NCBI GenBank assembly: GCA_017561935.1 | Contig: JAFZBE010000049.1 | Coordinates: forward strand, 1 to 52,110 | DNA from: Bacteroidales bacterium | GTDB lineage: Bacteria > Bacteroidota > Bacteroidia > Bacteroidales > UBA3663 | DNA length: 52,110 nt | Direction of reading: 5' to 3' | Shown here: positions 32,777 to 41,199 of the stretch, in pieces | Layout: each line of letters starts with the position of its first letter | Position numbering within the stretch: the stretch's first letter is position 1 | The notes under the pieces: generated by a model | The model's database searches: none | What the model was told of the DNA's origin: nothing | Seen by the model: only the letters and a program-made list of their open reading frames with translations | Program-made: the position numbers and the translations under genes

Positions 32777-34348
32777 ATGAAAACCCGCATCCAAACGATT
32801 CTACGACAGATAGGCGAGGGCGTTTATGAAAAGGACGCCGAACTCGCCCTTTCGCTGCTGGCTGCCCTCGCTGGCGAGAGCGTCATCCTGCTGGGCCCTC
32901 CTGGTGTGGCCAAGAGCATGGTGGCCCGTCGCCTCAAACTGGCCTTCGCGCGTGCGCGTTCCTTTGAATATTTAATGTCACGTTTTTCTACGCCTGACGA
33001 GATCTTCGGCCCTGTCAGCATCCAACGTCTCAAAACCGACGATGTCTATCAGCGCTGTGTCGAAGGCTATCTGCCTACAGCAGATGTGGTCTTTCTCGAC
33101 GAGATCTGGAAGGCGGGGCCAGCTATTCAGAACACTCTGCTCACGGTGATCAACGAGAAGGTCTATCTCAATGGCAACCAGCTTATGCATCTGCCTCTTA
33201 AGCTCCTTATTGGTGCCAGCAACGAACTGCCCGTGCAAGGAGAGGGCCTGGAGGCCTTATGGGATCGTTTCCTGATACGTCTTGTCAGCCAGCCCATTCA
33301 GAACGAGGAGGCTTTCTACCGCATGGTCGATCCTGCAAATGGTGACGACACTAACATGCAGCCTGTCGGCGAGGCGATAACCGAAGACGAGTATCGCCAG
33401 TGGCTCCAGGAAATAATCCGTATCAAGGTGCCGCGTGAGGTTCTCTTGGCCATCACCAGCATCCGCGAAGGCCTCAAGGATGTGGCCATCGAAGGACAGG
33501 ACGTACATCGCAACATTTACGTGAGCGATCGACGTTGGAAGAAGATTGTTCATCTGATGTGTGCTTCAGCCTATGTGCACGACCGCTCTGAGGTGAATGC
33601 TTCCGATCTGCAGCTTGCCATCCATTGCCTTTGGAACGAACCTGATGAATTGCCCTCGATTGGCAGGCTTGTAGCAGATGCCATCTTCCGTCCTTATCTC
33701 GTTCGACTCGACACGTTGCAGCGTCAGGTATCACGAGCCTTGCGTAGTCGGGCAGTGCGTACCGTACTTGAGAATGCGCGTTTGCGTGGCGACCATCGCG
33801 ACGACGACCTCATTATCTTCGATGGCCTTTACTACCAACTCGTCGAGAGTCAGGGACTTCAGAACACCTTCATCTTTGTGCCTGATTTTTGTGCCTTGCC
33901 CACACGCAGTTCCGACGAACCTGCTGTGCGCGGGGTGATGTACAAGGATCCCATTCAGCCACGTCGCACCATCATCCGCGCTTATACCAATCCTGATAAT
34001 GTTGGTGAGCATGAGGCGGAGCTCCAACGCGTCAACCTCTATCGCGACTCGATGAACCTCTACGTCAATGGTACGCGTTATCCTTTGCGTCGTGCATCAC
34101 GAGGCATGCAGCTCCAGCAGTCGTCCGGACTTGAGCCGGCCATCCAGGGCGCCTGCAAGAGTCTGGAAGAGTGCGAGACGGCAGTCGATACCCTGTTCCA
34201 GCAGGCTGTGCAGTTGTCTGCACAGATTCGCAGTCACCTTTTTGCCAGTCCACAGGTCCAGCAGATCATCGCTGCACAGCTCGACTCGTTCAAACGACAG
34301 ATTGCCCAGCTTCGTGCTGATGTACGAAAGCTGCTCTATGACGAATAG
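32777..34348 (+). CDS. ravA: RavA-type MoxR AAA+ ATPase
   Basis: A 523-residue ATPase. Walker A is GPPGVAKS (40-47), Walker B VVFLDEIWKAGPAIQNTLL, sensor-1 region LIGASNELP, and VSDRRWKKIVHLMCASAYV is the sensor-2 helix. The N-terminal 200 residues follow E. coli RavA closely (LLAALAGESVILLGPPG, FEYLMSRFSTPDEIFGPVSI). The C-terminal half is the discontinuous alpha/beta (LARA-like) part, less conserved. RavA acts with ViaA as a chaperone-like pair at the membrane; in E. coli it touches respiratory complexes and lysine decarboxylase. The client here is unknown. It is followed after one nucleotide by viaA. Confidence 0.93.
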   Translation: MKTRIQTILRQIGEGVYEKDAELALSLLAALAGESVILLGPPGVAKSMVARRLKLAFARARSFEYLMSRFSTPDEIFGPVSIQRLKTDDVYQRCVEGYLPTADVVFLDEIWKAGPAIQNTLLTVINEKVYLNGNQLMHLPLKLLIGASNELPVQGEGLEALWDRFLIRLVSQPIQNEEAFYRMVDPANGDDTNMQPVGEAITEDEYRQWLQEIIRIKVPREVLLAITSIREGLKDVAIEGQDVHRNIYVSDRRWKKIVHLMCASAYVHDRSEVNASDLQLAIHCLWNEPDELPSIGRLVADAIFRPYLVRLDTLQRQVSRALRSRAVRTVLENARLRGDHRDDDLIIFDGLYYQLVESQGLQNTFIFVPDFCALPTRSSDEPAVRGVMYKDPIQPRRTIIRAYTNPDNVGEHEAELQRVNLYRDSMNLYVNGTRYPLRRASRGMQLQQSSGLEPAIQGACKSLEECETAVDTLFQQAVQLSAQIRSHLFASPQVQQIIAAQLDSFKRQIAQLRADVRKLLYDE

Positions 34349-34349
34349 T

Positions 34350-35495
34350 ATGATCTATCTCTCGCTTCCGCATAAGGTGCTCGATGAACTCGAAGAGCTT
34401 ATCTGCACGGACCTGGAACAGGCATTCAGCGATGCCGTCGAGGCCCGCATGCGCTTTATGCAGATGCGAGGTGTGAGTGACCCATACGAACTGTCGCAGT
34501 TGCGTGCCGACTATATCCGCGAACATTTGCCGCAGCAGCAGAAACTGCTCGACAAATATTTGGATGTTATTCCCCCTTATGTCAGGCAACATAAGGTTAC
34601 TTTCGATGAGTTTGCCCAATGTTGGGCGCTCATGGGCACCATCTGGAACACCGTCAGCTTCGAGCGAATACGTCCTGTTGTGAGGTTGCAGTATCAGTAT
34701 CCCGTGTTGCTTGATGTGGCGCGTCGTGTGGGCCGCATCGCCGACAACGAAGGTCCCGAGCGTGTGCCTGTGGGCAGTGGCAATACCTATCGGATGGAGC
34801 ATTCGTCGCCATCTGACATCGAGGGTATCTCGGTGGGCAACGACCTTAGTGCGCTGCTCCCCATCGAACTGGCTACGATGGCCGATGATTCGTTGTCAGG
34901 GCTTTTCGCCTATCGTTATGCTACTCGTCGCCTGCAGACTTTCCTGTTCAAATCGAACCTGATGAAGAAGGCACAGAAGGTGCAGGTGGCACGGGCTCGC
35001 CAGAAAGGTCCGATGATTGTATGCATGGATACCAGCGGATCGATGCAAGGCCCTCCCGAACGCATTGCCCATAGTCTGGTCATCAAGCTCCTGCAGATTG
35101 CTTTGGCACAGAAGCGCGACCTGCTGCTGATTACCTTTTCCGACAAGGCCAAGACTTTCGATGTACGTGCCAATCGCACCTCGCTGCTCGACTACATGCG
35201 TCAGCTGTGCGGTGGCTCTACCGATGGAACGGAGATGCTGCAAGCTGCCTTCCGACTCATTGGCAGTAATCCTCGCTATGGCAGCGCTGACCTGCTGCTG
35301 ATTTCCGACTTCAAGTTCCCGTTGGTCGATAGGCCTTTGCTGGTCCAACTAAGTCAACTGCAGGACGAAGGTACACGCCTCTATGCCCTACAGATTGGCC
35401 AATCGGTCCTCATCAAGGACTGGCTTCCCTACTTCGACAGCTATTGGCACCTCGACTACAAGGTCCAGCGTATCCCCTGGTTTATCCAGAAATAG
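34350..35495 (+). CDS. viaA: ViaA-type VWA domain protein
   Basis: A 381-residue partner of RavA. The N-terminal 200 residues are helical. The VWA domain begins MIVCMDTSGSM with the metal-ion-dependent adhesion site DTSGS (227-231), then LLLITFSDKAKTF, GGSTDGTEM (MIDAS Thr) and LLLISDFKFP. The frame is open upstream inside ravA, but ATG 34350 gives the typical MIYLSLP-like N-terminus and spacing of one nucleotide. Confidence 0.92.
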   Translation: MIYLSLPHKVLDELEELICTDLEQAFSDAVEARMRFMQMRGVSDPYELSQLRADYIREHLPQQQKLLDKYLDVIPPYVRQHKVTFDEFAQCWALMGTIWNTVSFERIRPVVRLQYQYPVLLDVARRVGRIADNEGPERVPVGSGNTYRMEHSSPSDIEGISVGNDLSALLPIELATMADDSLSGLFAYRYATRRLQTFLFKSNLMKKAQKVQVARARQKGPMIVCMDTSGSMQGPPERIAHSLVIKLLQIALAQKRDLLLITFSDKAKTFDVRANRTSLLDYMRQLCGGSTDGTEMLQAAFRLIGSNPRYGSADLLLISDFKFPLVDRPLLVQLSQLQDEGTRLYALQIGQSVLIKDWLPYFDSYWHLDYKVQRIPWFIQK

Positions 35496-35516
35496 TATTA
35501 TAAAAATTCTCCCTCT

Positions 35517-36350
35517 ATGAACCGTTCCCAACTTTTTGAACAAATCAAGCTGAAGAAGACCTTCCTTTGTGTGGGTCTTGACACCGATATCAAGAAGATT
35601 CCCGAGCACTTGCAGCAGTTGCCTGCATGTGAGGCCATCTTCGAGTTCAACAAAGCCATCATCGATGCCACCGAACCCTATTGCATTGCCTACAAGCCTA
35701 ACCTTGCTTTCTACGAGTGCTTCGGCGTGGATGGATGGATAGCTTTCGAACAGACCGTTCGTTACATCCGCGAGCATTATCCTCAGCAGTTCATCATCGC
35801 TGATGCCAAGCGCGGCGACATCGGTAACACCTCGTCGCTCTATGCTCGCTCTTTTTTCGAGCATCTCGACGTCGATGCCGTCACCGTAGCTCCTTACATG
35901 GGAGAGGATTCGTTGAAGCCCTTCCTCGGCTATGAGGGCAAGTGGGTCATTTGTCTTGCTTTGACCTCCAACAAGGGCTCGCACGACTTCCAGTTCAGCA
36001 CCGTCGATGGCACCGAGAAGCGTCTCTTCGAGAAAGTGCTCGGCACCGTCAGGACCTGGGGCACTGAAGACCAGATCATGTTCGTCGTTGGCGCTACGCA
36101 GGGCCGTATGTTCGAGGACATCCGTCGAATTGCTCCCGATTCGTTCCTCCTCGTCCCCGGCATCGGCGCGCAGGGCGGTTCCCTTCAGGAAGTCGTGAAG
36201 TACGGCATGAATAAGCAGTGTGGACTCATTGTTAACTCCAGCCGCGCCATCATCTATGCCGACCACACCGAACGCTTCGCCGAAGTAGCTACCCAAAAGG
36301 CGAAGGAGGTTGCCGACGAGATGGCTATCTGTTTGCAGCCTCTGCTCTGA
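35517..36350 (+). CDS. pyrF: Orotidine 5'-phosphate decarboxylase (type 2)
   Basis: A 277-residue enzyme that converts OMP to UMP in the last step of de novo pyrimidine synthesis. Asp96-Ala-Lys98-Arg-Gly-Asp101 (IADAKRGD) is the DxKxxD catalytic array. LCVGLDTD at 17-24, [10 protein letters not shown] and [10 protein letters not shown] (phosphate loop) complete the site. The length is that of the longer type 2 PyrF. No other pyr gene is seen. Confidence 0.96.
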   Translation: MNRSQLFEQIKLKKTFLCVGLDTDIKKIPEHLQQLPACEAIFEFNKAIIDATEPYCIAYKPNLAFYECFGVDGWIAFEQTVRYIREHYPQQFIIADAKRGDIGNTSSLYARSFFEHLDVDAVTVAPYMGEDSLKPFLGYEGKWVICLALTSNKGSHDFQFSTVDGTEKRLFEKVLGTVRTWGTEDQIMFVVGATQGRMFEDIRRIAPDSFLLVPGIGAQGGSLQEVVKYGMNKQCGLIVNSSRAIIYADHTERFAEVATQKAKEVADEMAICLQPLL

Positions 36351-36411
36351 AACGTTCACGACTTGGGCATTGCCAAGAGTCTCGACAAGTCGAAACCAAG
36401 ACAAATCAGAA

Positions 36412-36849
36412 ATGCCAAACATTCACATCATAAAAGGCGAATTCAAGGAGCGGTTGGAACTGCAACTGGCTCCCGGTATTCGTGCCGGCTTCCCTTCGCC
36501 TGCCGAAGACTATCTGCACGATAGTCTGGACTTCAACCATGACCTGATACGTAATCCCGAAGCTACGTTTTATGGGCGTGTCGAGGGAGACTCTATGATT
36601 GAGGCAGGTATCTGTGATGGCGATTTAGCGGTCATCGATCGTTCCGTCGAACCACAGGATGGCGATATCGTCGTCGCTTTCATCAACGAAGAGTTTACCA
36701 TCAAGTACCTTGACTTGACTCATCGCTCCGAGGGTTATATCGAGCTTCGTCCTGCCAATCGTCGATTTAAACCTATCCGCATCAATGCCGAAGACGACTT
36801 CGAGGTGTGGGGCGTAGTGGTTTGGACCATTAAGCAGTGGAAACGATAG
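36412..36849 (+). CDS. umuD: UmuD-like S24 self-cleaving protein
   Basis: A 145-residue LexA-like serine peptidase of the S24 family. The cleavage site is Ala25-Gly26 (GIRAGFPSP), the nucleophile Ser61 in VEGDSM and the general base Lys98 in EFTIKYL. Cleavage on RecA filaments would turn it into the active partner of UmuC. It lies one nucleotide before umuC. I chose the ATG at 36412, since the frame upstream is inside pyrF. No SOS box known to me is visible in the 61 nt before it. Confidence 0.94.
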   Translation: MPNIHIIKGEFKERLELQLAPGIRAGFPSPAEDYLHDSLDFNHDLIRNPEATFYGRVEGDSMIEAGICDGDLAVIDRSVEPQDGDIVVAFINEEFTIKYLDLTHRSEGYIELRPANRRFKPIRINAEDDFEVWGVVVWTIKQWKR

Positions 36850-36850
36850 G

Positions 36851-38146
36851 ATGTACGGCATCATCGATTGCGATAACTGCTACGTCTCGTGTGAGCGTGT
36901 CTTTCGGCCTGACCTGAAGGACAAGCCCGTCATTGTGCTATCGAATAATGACGGTTGTGTTGTCGCGCGCAGTAATGAGGCGAAGAAGATGGGCATCAAG
37001 GCTGGTGTGCCCTATTATCAGTTGGCCGAGAAGTTCCCTGGGCAGAAGATTGCGGTGTTCTCCAGCAACTATGAGCTATATGGCGAACTGACAGGTCGCG
37101 TGGTCAGCATCATCAGGAAGGAAGCGCCTGCTTACTTCCGTTACAGCATCGACGAGTGTTTTGTCTATTTCCAAGACGTGGAGCAGGTGGACCTGAAGCA
37201 GTGGGGCGAGAACCTGCACAAACGCATTAAGCGGAGCGTGGGTATGCCCGTTAGCATCGGTCTGGCTCCCACCAAGACGCTTGCCAAGATGGCTTCGCAC
37301 TTCGCCAAACGTCACTCGGGCTATCGTCATTGCTGTCTGATCGACAACGATGAGAAGCGCATCAAGGCCCTCAAGCTCTATCCCATTGACGACGTGTGGG
37401 GTATCGGCCGACGCTATGCTGCAAGACTCAAATCCTTGGGTGTCGAGACAGCCTACGATTTCGCTTCGCACAAGTTGTCGTGGGTACAGGCTACATTCCG
37501 CAACATCGTTATCGAACGCACATGGCGCGAATTGAATGGCGAGGACTGTGTGCCCAACGAGGAGTTGGCTCGCAAGAAAAGCATCTGCACGAGCCGTTCG
37601 TTCAACGGTATGATCACCGACCTCGAAGGGCTTCGCACCCATGTCTCGAACTATGCCGCACGATGTGCCGAGAAATTGCGACAGGAAGGGTCGGTAGCCT
37701 CTATTGTGAGTGTTTTCCTCTATACCAATCCTTTCCGCGAAGATCTGCCGCAGTACACCAGTTTCATGGAGACACGTCTCTCAGTGCCCACCGACAGTAC
37801 CATTGAGATTGTCAAAGCTGCCTACGATGTGCTTCAGCAACTCTATCGCGAGGGTTATCACTACAAGAAGGCGGGCGTCATTGTCATGGGTATCGGACCA
37901 AAGAGCCCCATTCAGCTGGATCTCTTTGATTATAACGCTGAGCAATTCCAGAAGATGAAGCGCCTTGATGCCGTCATCGACCGCATCAACAAGGTCAACG
38001 GCACAGAGACAATCGTTCTGGGCTCGCAACAATACACGCGCCGCGACGGCAAGGGCAAGGCCAATGTCTTTGCCAACGCCATCAAGCATGACTACCGCAG
38101 CAAGAACCCCACCACTCGCTGGAGCGACATCATTGTGTTGAAATAG
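36851..38146 (+). CDS. umuC: UmuC-like Y-family DNA polymerase subunit
   Basis: A 431-residue translesion polymerase (catalytic subunit of a Pol V type enzyme). The active site has GIIDCDNCYVSCERVF (first Asp), DGCVVARSNEAKKMGI and YSIDECFVYF (Asp-Glu). PTKTLAKMASHFAK and DDVWGIGRRYAARL form the palm-thumb hinge. The C-terminal part carries the little-finger domain and a QLDLFD segment (QLDLFDYN), which fits a beta-clamp binding peptide. With umuD it forms a damage-tolerance operon, downstream of pyrF. Confidence 0.95.
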   Translation: MYGIIDCDNCYVSCERVFRPDLKDKPVIVLSNNDGCVVARSNEAKKMGIKAGVPYYQLAEKFPGQKIAVFSSNYELYGELTGRVVSIIRKEAPAYFRYSIDECFVYFQDVEQVDLKQWGENLHKRIKRSVGMPVSIGLAPTKTLAKMASHFAKRHSGYRHCCLIDNDEKRIKALKLYPIDDVWGIGRRYAARLKSLGVETAYDFASHKLSWVQATFRNIVIERTWRELNGEDCVPNEELARKKSICTSRSFNGMITDLEGLRTHVSNYAARCAEKLRQEGSVASIVSVFLYTNPFREDLPQYTSFMETRLSVPTDSTIEIVKAAYDVLQQLYREGYHYKKAGVIVMGIGPKSPIQLDLFDYNAEQFQKMKRLDAVIDRINKVNGTETIVLGSQQYTRRDGKGKANVFANAIKHDYRSKNPTTRWSDIIVLK

Positions 38147-38154
38147 GAAAAGAA

Positions 38155-38190
38155 GAATGCGCCAAGATAATTGTTTCTTGGCGCATTCCT
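38155..38190. terminator. Bidirectional terminator between umuC and the M13 peptidase gene
   Basis: GAATGCGCCAAG and CTTGGCGCATTC form a perfect 12-bp stem around a 10-nt loop, with CCTTT after it and AAAAGAA before it. Confidence 0.85.
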
Positions 38191-38211
38191 TTACTGAATC
38201 AACCTTTGGGT

Positions 38212-40239
38212 TTACCAGATGTTGACACGGTTCTCGGGAGTGACGTAGAGCTTGTCACCCTCCTTGATGTCGAAGGCCTTGTACCACTCTTCGCACTGGG
38301 CTACGCCACCGTTGACGCGGAGGAAATTAGCTGAGTGAACATCGACGAGAGCGAGGCGGCGGAGAATCTCCTCGGTGCTGACACCAGCCCAGACGTTGGC
38401 GTATGAGAGGAAGAAACGCTGCTCGGGGGTGAAGCCATTCTCGTCACCCATGTAGGTCTTCGAACCCTGCTGCTTGGCGAGTTGGAGAGCCTGGAATGCG
38501 ATGTTGAGACCGCCGTGGTCGGCAAGGTTCTCGCCGAGGCACTGATGACCATTGCTGTGAAGTTCGTTGGGGATAACCCAAAGCGAGTCGAAATAGACAG
38601 CCATTTGCTCGGCAGGCACCTTGAAGGCCTCGACGTCGGCATCCGACCACCACTGGCACAGATTGCCTTCCTTGTCGTACTGACGGCCTTGATCGTCAAA
38701 GCCGTGAGTCATCTCGTGTCCGATGACTACACCGATGGCGCCGTAGTTGACAGCATCGTCAAAGTCCTTCGAGAAGAACGGAGGCTGGAGAATACCGGCG
38801 GGGAAGCAGATCTCGTTGGTCGTGGGGTTGTAGTAAGCATTGACGGTCTGAGGAGTCATGTACCACTCGTCCTTATCGACAGGCTTGTTGTAATGCTTCT
38901 CCTTGTCGAGGTTCCAGTAGAACTTGCTGATGGCATAAACGTTATCGACGAGGGTCTTCTCGGGGTCAACGGTGAGGCCTGAGATGTCCTCCCACTTGTC
39001 GGGATAACCGATTTTGATGTAGAACGTGCTGAGTTTCTCGAGGGCAGCCTGCTTGGTCTCTTCGCTCATCCAGCTCTGTGCCTTGATACGCTCGCCGAGG
39101 ATGGTCTGCAGGTTGTGGACGAGGTCGAGCATCATCTGCTTCGACTCGGCGGGGAAGTACTTCTCGACATACATCTGGCCGACAGCTTCGCCCATGAGGC
39201 CATCAACACGGTTCACGGCGCGACGCCAACGTGGCTGCTGCTCCTTGGCACCGGTGAGCTTCTGGTTGTAGCGGAAGTTCTCATCGACGAACTCGTCGCT
39301 GGTGAGGCCGCAGAGACTGCTGATAGTCTGCCACTCATAGATCGACTTGAGGTCCTCGAGAGGAGCCTTCATCAAGATCTCGCAAGCCTTGGCAACAGGT
39401 GCGGGCTGGCCGAGGTCGATCTCGTCGGTCTGGTCGTAGCCATAATTCTTGAAATAGGTGTCCCAGTCGAACTTGCAGTACTTGCTGGCTTCAGCTACCG
39501 ACATCTTGTGGTAGTTGCCCTCGGGATCGCGGAGTTCTTCCATTGAGAAGCTGACCTTGGCAATCTGGGTCTCATACTTCAGGAGGTTCTCCATCTTGGC
39601 CTTGGCCACTTTCTCGGTGGCACCGGTGAGCTTATAGATGTTGACGATGTGCTCCTTGAAAGCCTCTCGCACCTTGACAATGGCAGGATCGTCGGAGAGG
39701 TAATAGTCGCGGTTGCCCAAGCTGAGACCACCCTGGCCTACGCCTACGATGTTGATCTTGGCGTTCTTCTGGTCGGCGCCGATGCCGATGCCGAAGAGAA
39801 GGTCGTCGTGCTCGGTGGCCATCATCTTGAGGAGTTCCTCACGGGTCTTGATGGCATTCACCTTATCGACGTAAGGTTTGATGGCAGCGAAGCCCTCACT
39901 GTTGAGGCGCACGGAGTCCATCGAAAGGTTGTAGAGATCGCCAATCTTCTGGGCTACTGAGCCCTTCTCGTTCTCTTGTGCGGCAATGCCTTGGATGAGT
40001 TCGGCGAGTTGCTTGGTGTTGTCGTCGCCAAGCTTGGTGAATGAACCCCAACGTGGGAACATGGCGGGCTGCGGATTGTTGTCAATCCAGTGGCCGGTGG
40101 CATACTGGAAGAAGTCATCGCCAGGGTTGGCGGTGATGTCCATGTTGCTGTAGTTCAGACCTGTGGTCTTGTCAGCATTTTTCTGGCAGCCGGTGAGAGC
40201 TGCTGCGCAGATAGCGCTCATAAGAATTAGTTTTTTCAT
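38212..40239 (-). CDS. M13 family metallopeptidase (neprilysin/PepO-like lipoprotein)
   Basis: A 675-residue zinc endopeptidase. The lipoprotein signal ends LTGC (Cys18), so it is anchored on a membrane outside the cytoplasm. The N-terminal cap region (about 40-420) is followed by the catalytic domain with NAYYNPTTNEICFPAGILQP, HEMTH (508-512), and ENLAD, whose Glu570 is the third zinc ligand. The end RVNIW corresponds to the CxxW end of neprilysins, with the Cys replaced. It would cut small peptides. It is the last gene of a minus-strand series after mazG, with an 85-nt repeat-rich gap. Confidence 0.94.
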   Translation of the reverse strand: MKKLILMSAICAAALTGCQKNADKTTGLNYSNMDITANPGDDFFQYATGHWIDNNPQPAMFPRWGSFTKLGDDNTKQLAELIQGIAAQENEKGSVAQKIGDLYNLSMDSVRLNSEGFAAIKPYVDKVNAIKTREELLKMMATEHDDLLFGIGIGADQKNAKINIVGVGQGGLSLGNRDYYLSDDPAIVKVREAFKEHIVNIYKLTGATEKVAKAKMENLLKYETQIAKVSFSMEELRDPEGNYHKMSVAEASKYCKFDWDTYFKNYGYDQTDEIDLGQPAPVAKACEILMKAPLEDLKSIYEWQTISSLCGLTSDEFVDENFRYNQKLTGAKEQQPRWRRAVNRVDGLMGEAVGQMYVEKYFPAESKQMMLDLVHNLQTILGERIKAQSWMSEETKQAALEKLSTFYIKIGYPDKWEDISGLTVDPEKTLVDNVYAISKFYWNLDKEKHYNKPVDKDEWYMTPQTVNAYYNPTTNEICFPAGILQPPFFSKDFDDAVNYGAIGVVIGHEMTHGFDDQGRQYDKEGNLCQWWSDADVEAFKVPAEQMAVYFDSLWVIPNELHSNGHQCLGENLADHGGLNIAFQALQLAKQQGSKTYMGDENGFTPEQRFFLSYANVWAGVSTEEILRRLALVDVHSANFLRVNGGVAQCEEWYKAFDIKEGDKLYVTPENRVNIW

Positions 40240-40260
40240 TTTTGGGTTATTATTGTTTTG

Positions 40261-40320
40261 ATCGGAGTGATTGGAGTAATCGGAGTACTCGGATTATTCG
40301 GAGTATTTCGAGTGATAGGA
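40261..40320. repeat. Degenerate 10-nt repeats between mazG and the M13 peptidase gene
   Basis: About six units of the type TCGGAGTGAT / TGGAGTAATC / GGAGTACTCG / GATTATTCGG run in series. They fill the gap between the two codirectional genes. Confidence 0.85.
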
Positions 40321-40324
40321 GGGC

Positions 40325-41167
40325 TTAAATTCCTTTGGCCTTGGCCTCATCCCAAAGGGCGTCCATCTCGGCAAGAGTCATGTCGGAGAGTTGGCGGCCT
40401 TGATGGCGGGCTTCAGTTTCGAGGTAGGTAAAACGGCGCAGGAACTTCTGGTTGGTCTTCTCCAAGGCATTGTCGGGCTTGATCTTGTAGAGACGAGCAG
40501 CATTGATGAGGCTGAAGAGCAGGTCGCCGAATTCGTTTTCTGCCTGTTCGCGGTCCATGTGTCCTACCTCGGCTTCGAATTCACTGATTTCCTCTTTGAC
40601 CTTTTGCCAGACATCTTCGCGTTGCTCCCAGTCAAAGCCGGCATTGCGTGCCTTGTCCTGCATGCGATAGGCTTTGATGAGAGAAGGAAGGCTGGCAGGA
40701 ATGCCCGAGAGGATGGTCTTGTTGCCGTCCTTCTCTTTCAGTTTGACGGCTTCCCAGAGGCGTGACACGTCGTCGGCATTACCGACATTCTCTCCACCGC
40801 GCACTCCTACTTGGGAGATGAGTGAACCATCGGGATTGAAGACGTGTGGATGACGGAAGACGAGTTTATCGCACATTGAGTTGCAGATGTCGGCAAAGTC
40901 GAACTGCCCTTTCTCTTCACCGAACATGGCGTAGAAGAAGATCTGTTCGAGCACGTCACCGCATTCCTTCTTGATCTCGTTAGGGTCGCCCTTGATGAGG
41001 GCCTCGCCGAGTTCATAGACCTCTTCGATGGAGTTCTGGCGAATGGACTCGTTGGTCTGCTTGGCATCCCACGGGCAATTTTTGCGGAGCGTCTGCATCA
41101 CGCCGAGGGCACGTGCAAAGGCTGCGAGCTTCTGTTCAAGATTGGGTACTTCGAGATGCTGTTCCAT
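40325..41167 (-). CDS. mazG: MazG nucleoside triphosphate pyrophosphohydrolase
   Basis: A 280-residue enzyme that splits NTPs and dNTPs to monophosphate and pyrophosphate. It has two MazG domains: LRKNCPWDAKQTNESIRQN with EEVYELGEAL and EIKKECGDVLEQI (ExxE-12-ExxD metal array) in the first, and EEISEFEAEV...AENEFGDLLFSLINAARL in the second. It starts 33 nt after the ABC exporter stop. Confidence 0.95.
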   Translation of the reverse strand: MEQHLEVPNLEQKLAAFARALGVMQTLRKNCPWDAKQTNESIRQNSIEEVYELGEALIKGDPNEIKKECGDVLEQIFFYAMFGEEKGQFDFADICNSMCDKLVFRHPHVFNPDGSLISQVGVRGGENVGNADDVSRLWEAVKLKEKDGNKTILSGIPASLPSLIKAYRMQDKARNAGFDWEQREDVWQKVKEEISEFEAEVGHMDREQAENEFGDLLFSLINAARLYKIKPDNALEKTNQKFLRRFTYLETEARHQGRQLSDMTLAEMDALWDEAKAKGI

Positions 41168-41199
41168 TGTTATATATTATTGTGTGCATCAAGCGCTTC

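Noticed and set aside
36350..36412. SOS box before umuD
   Set aside because: No palindrome that matches an SOS box known to me is visible; the Bacteroidota motif is not well defined enough to claim one.
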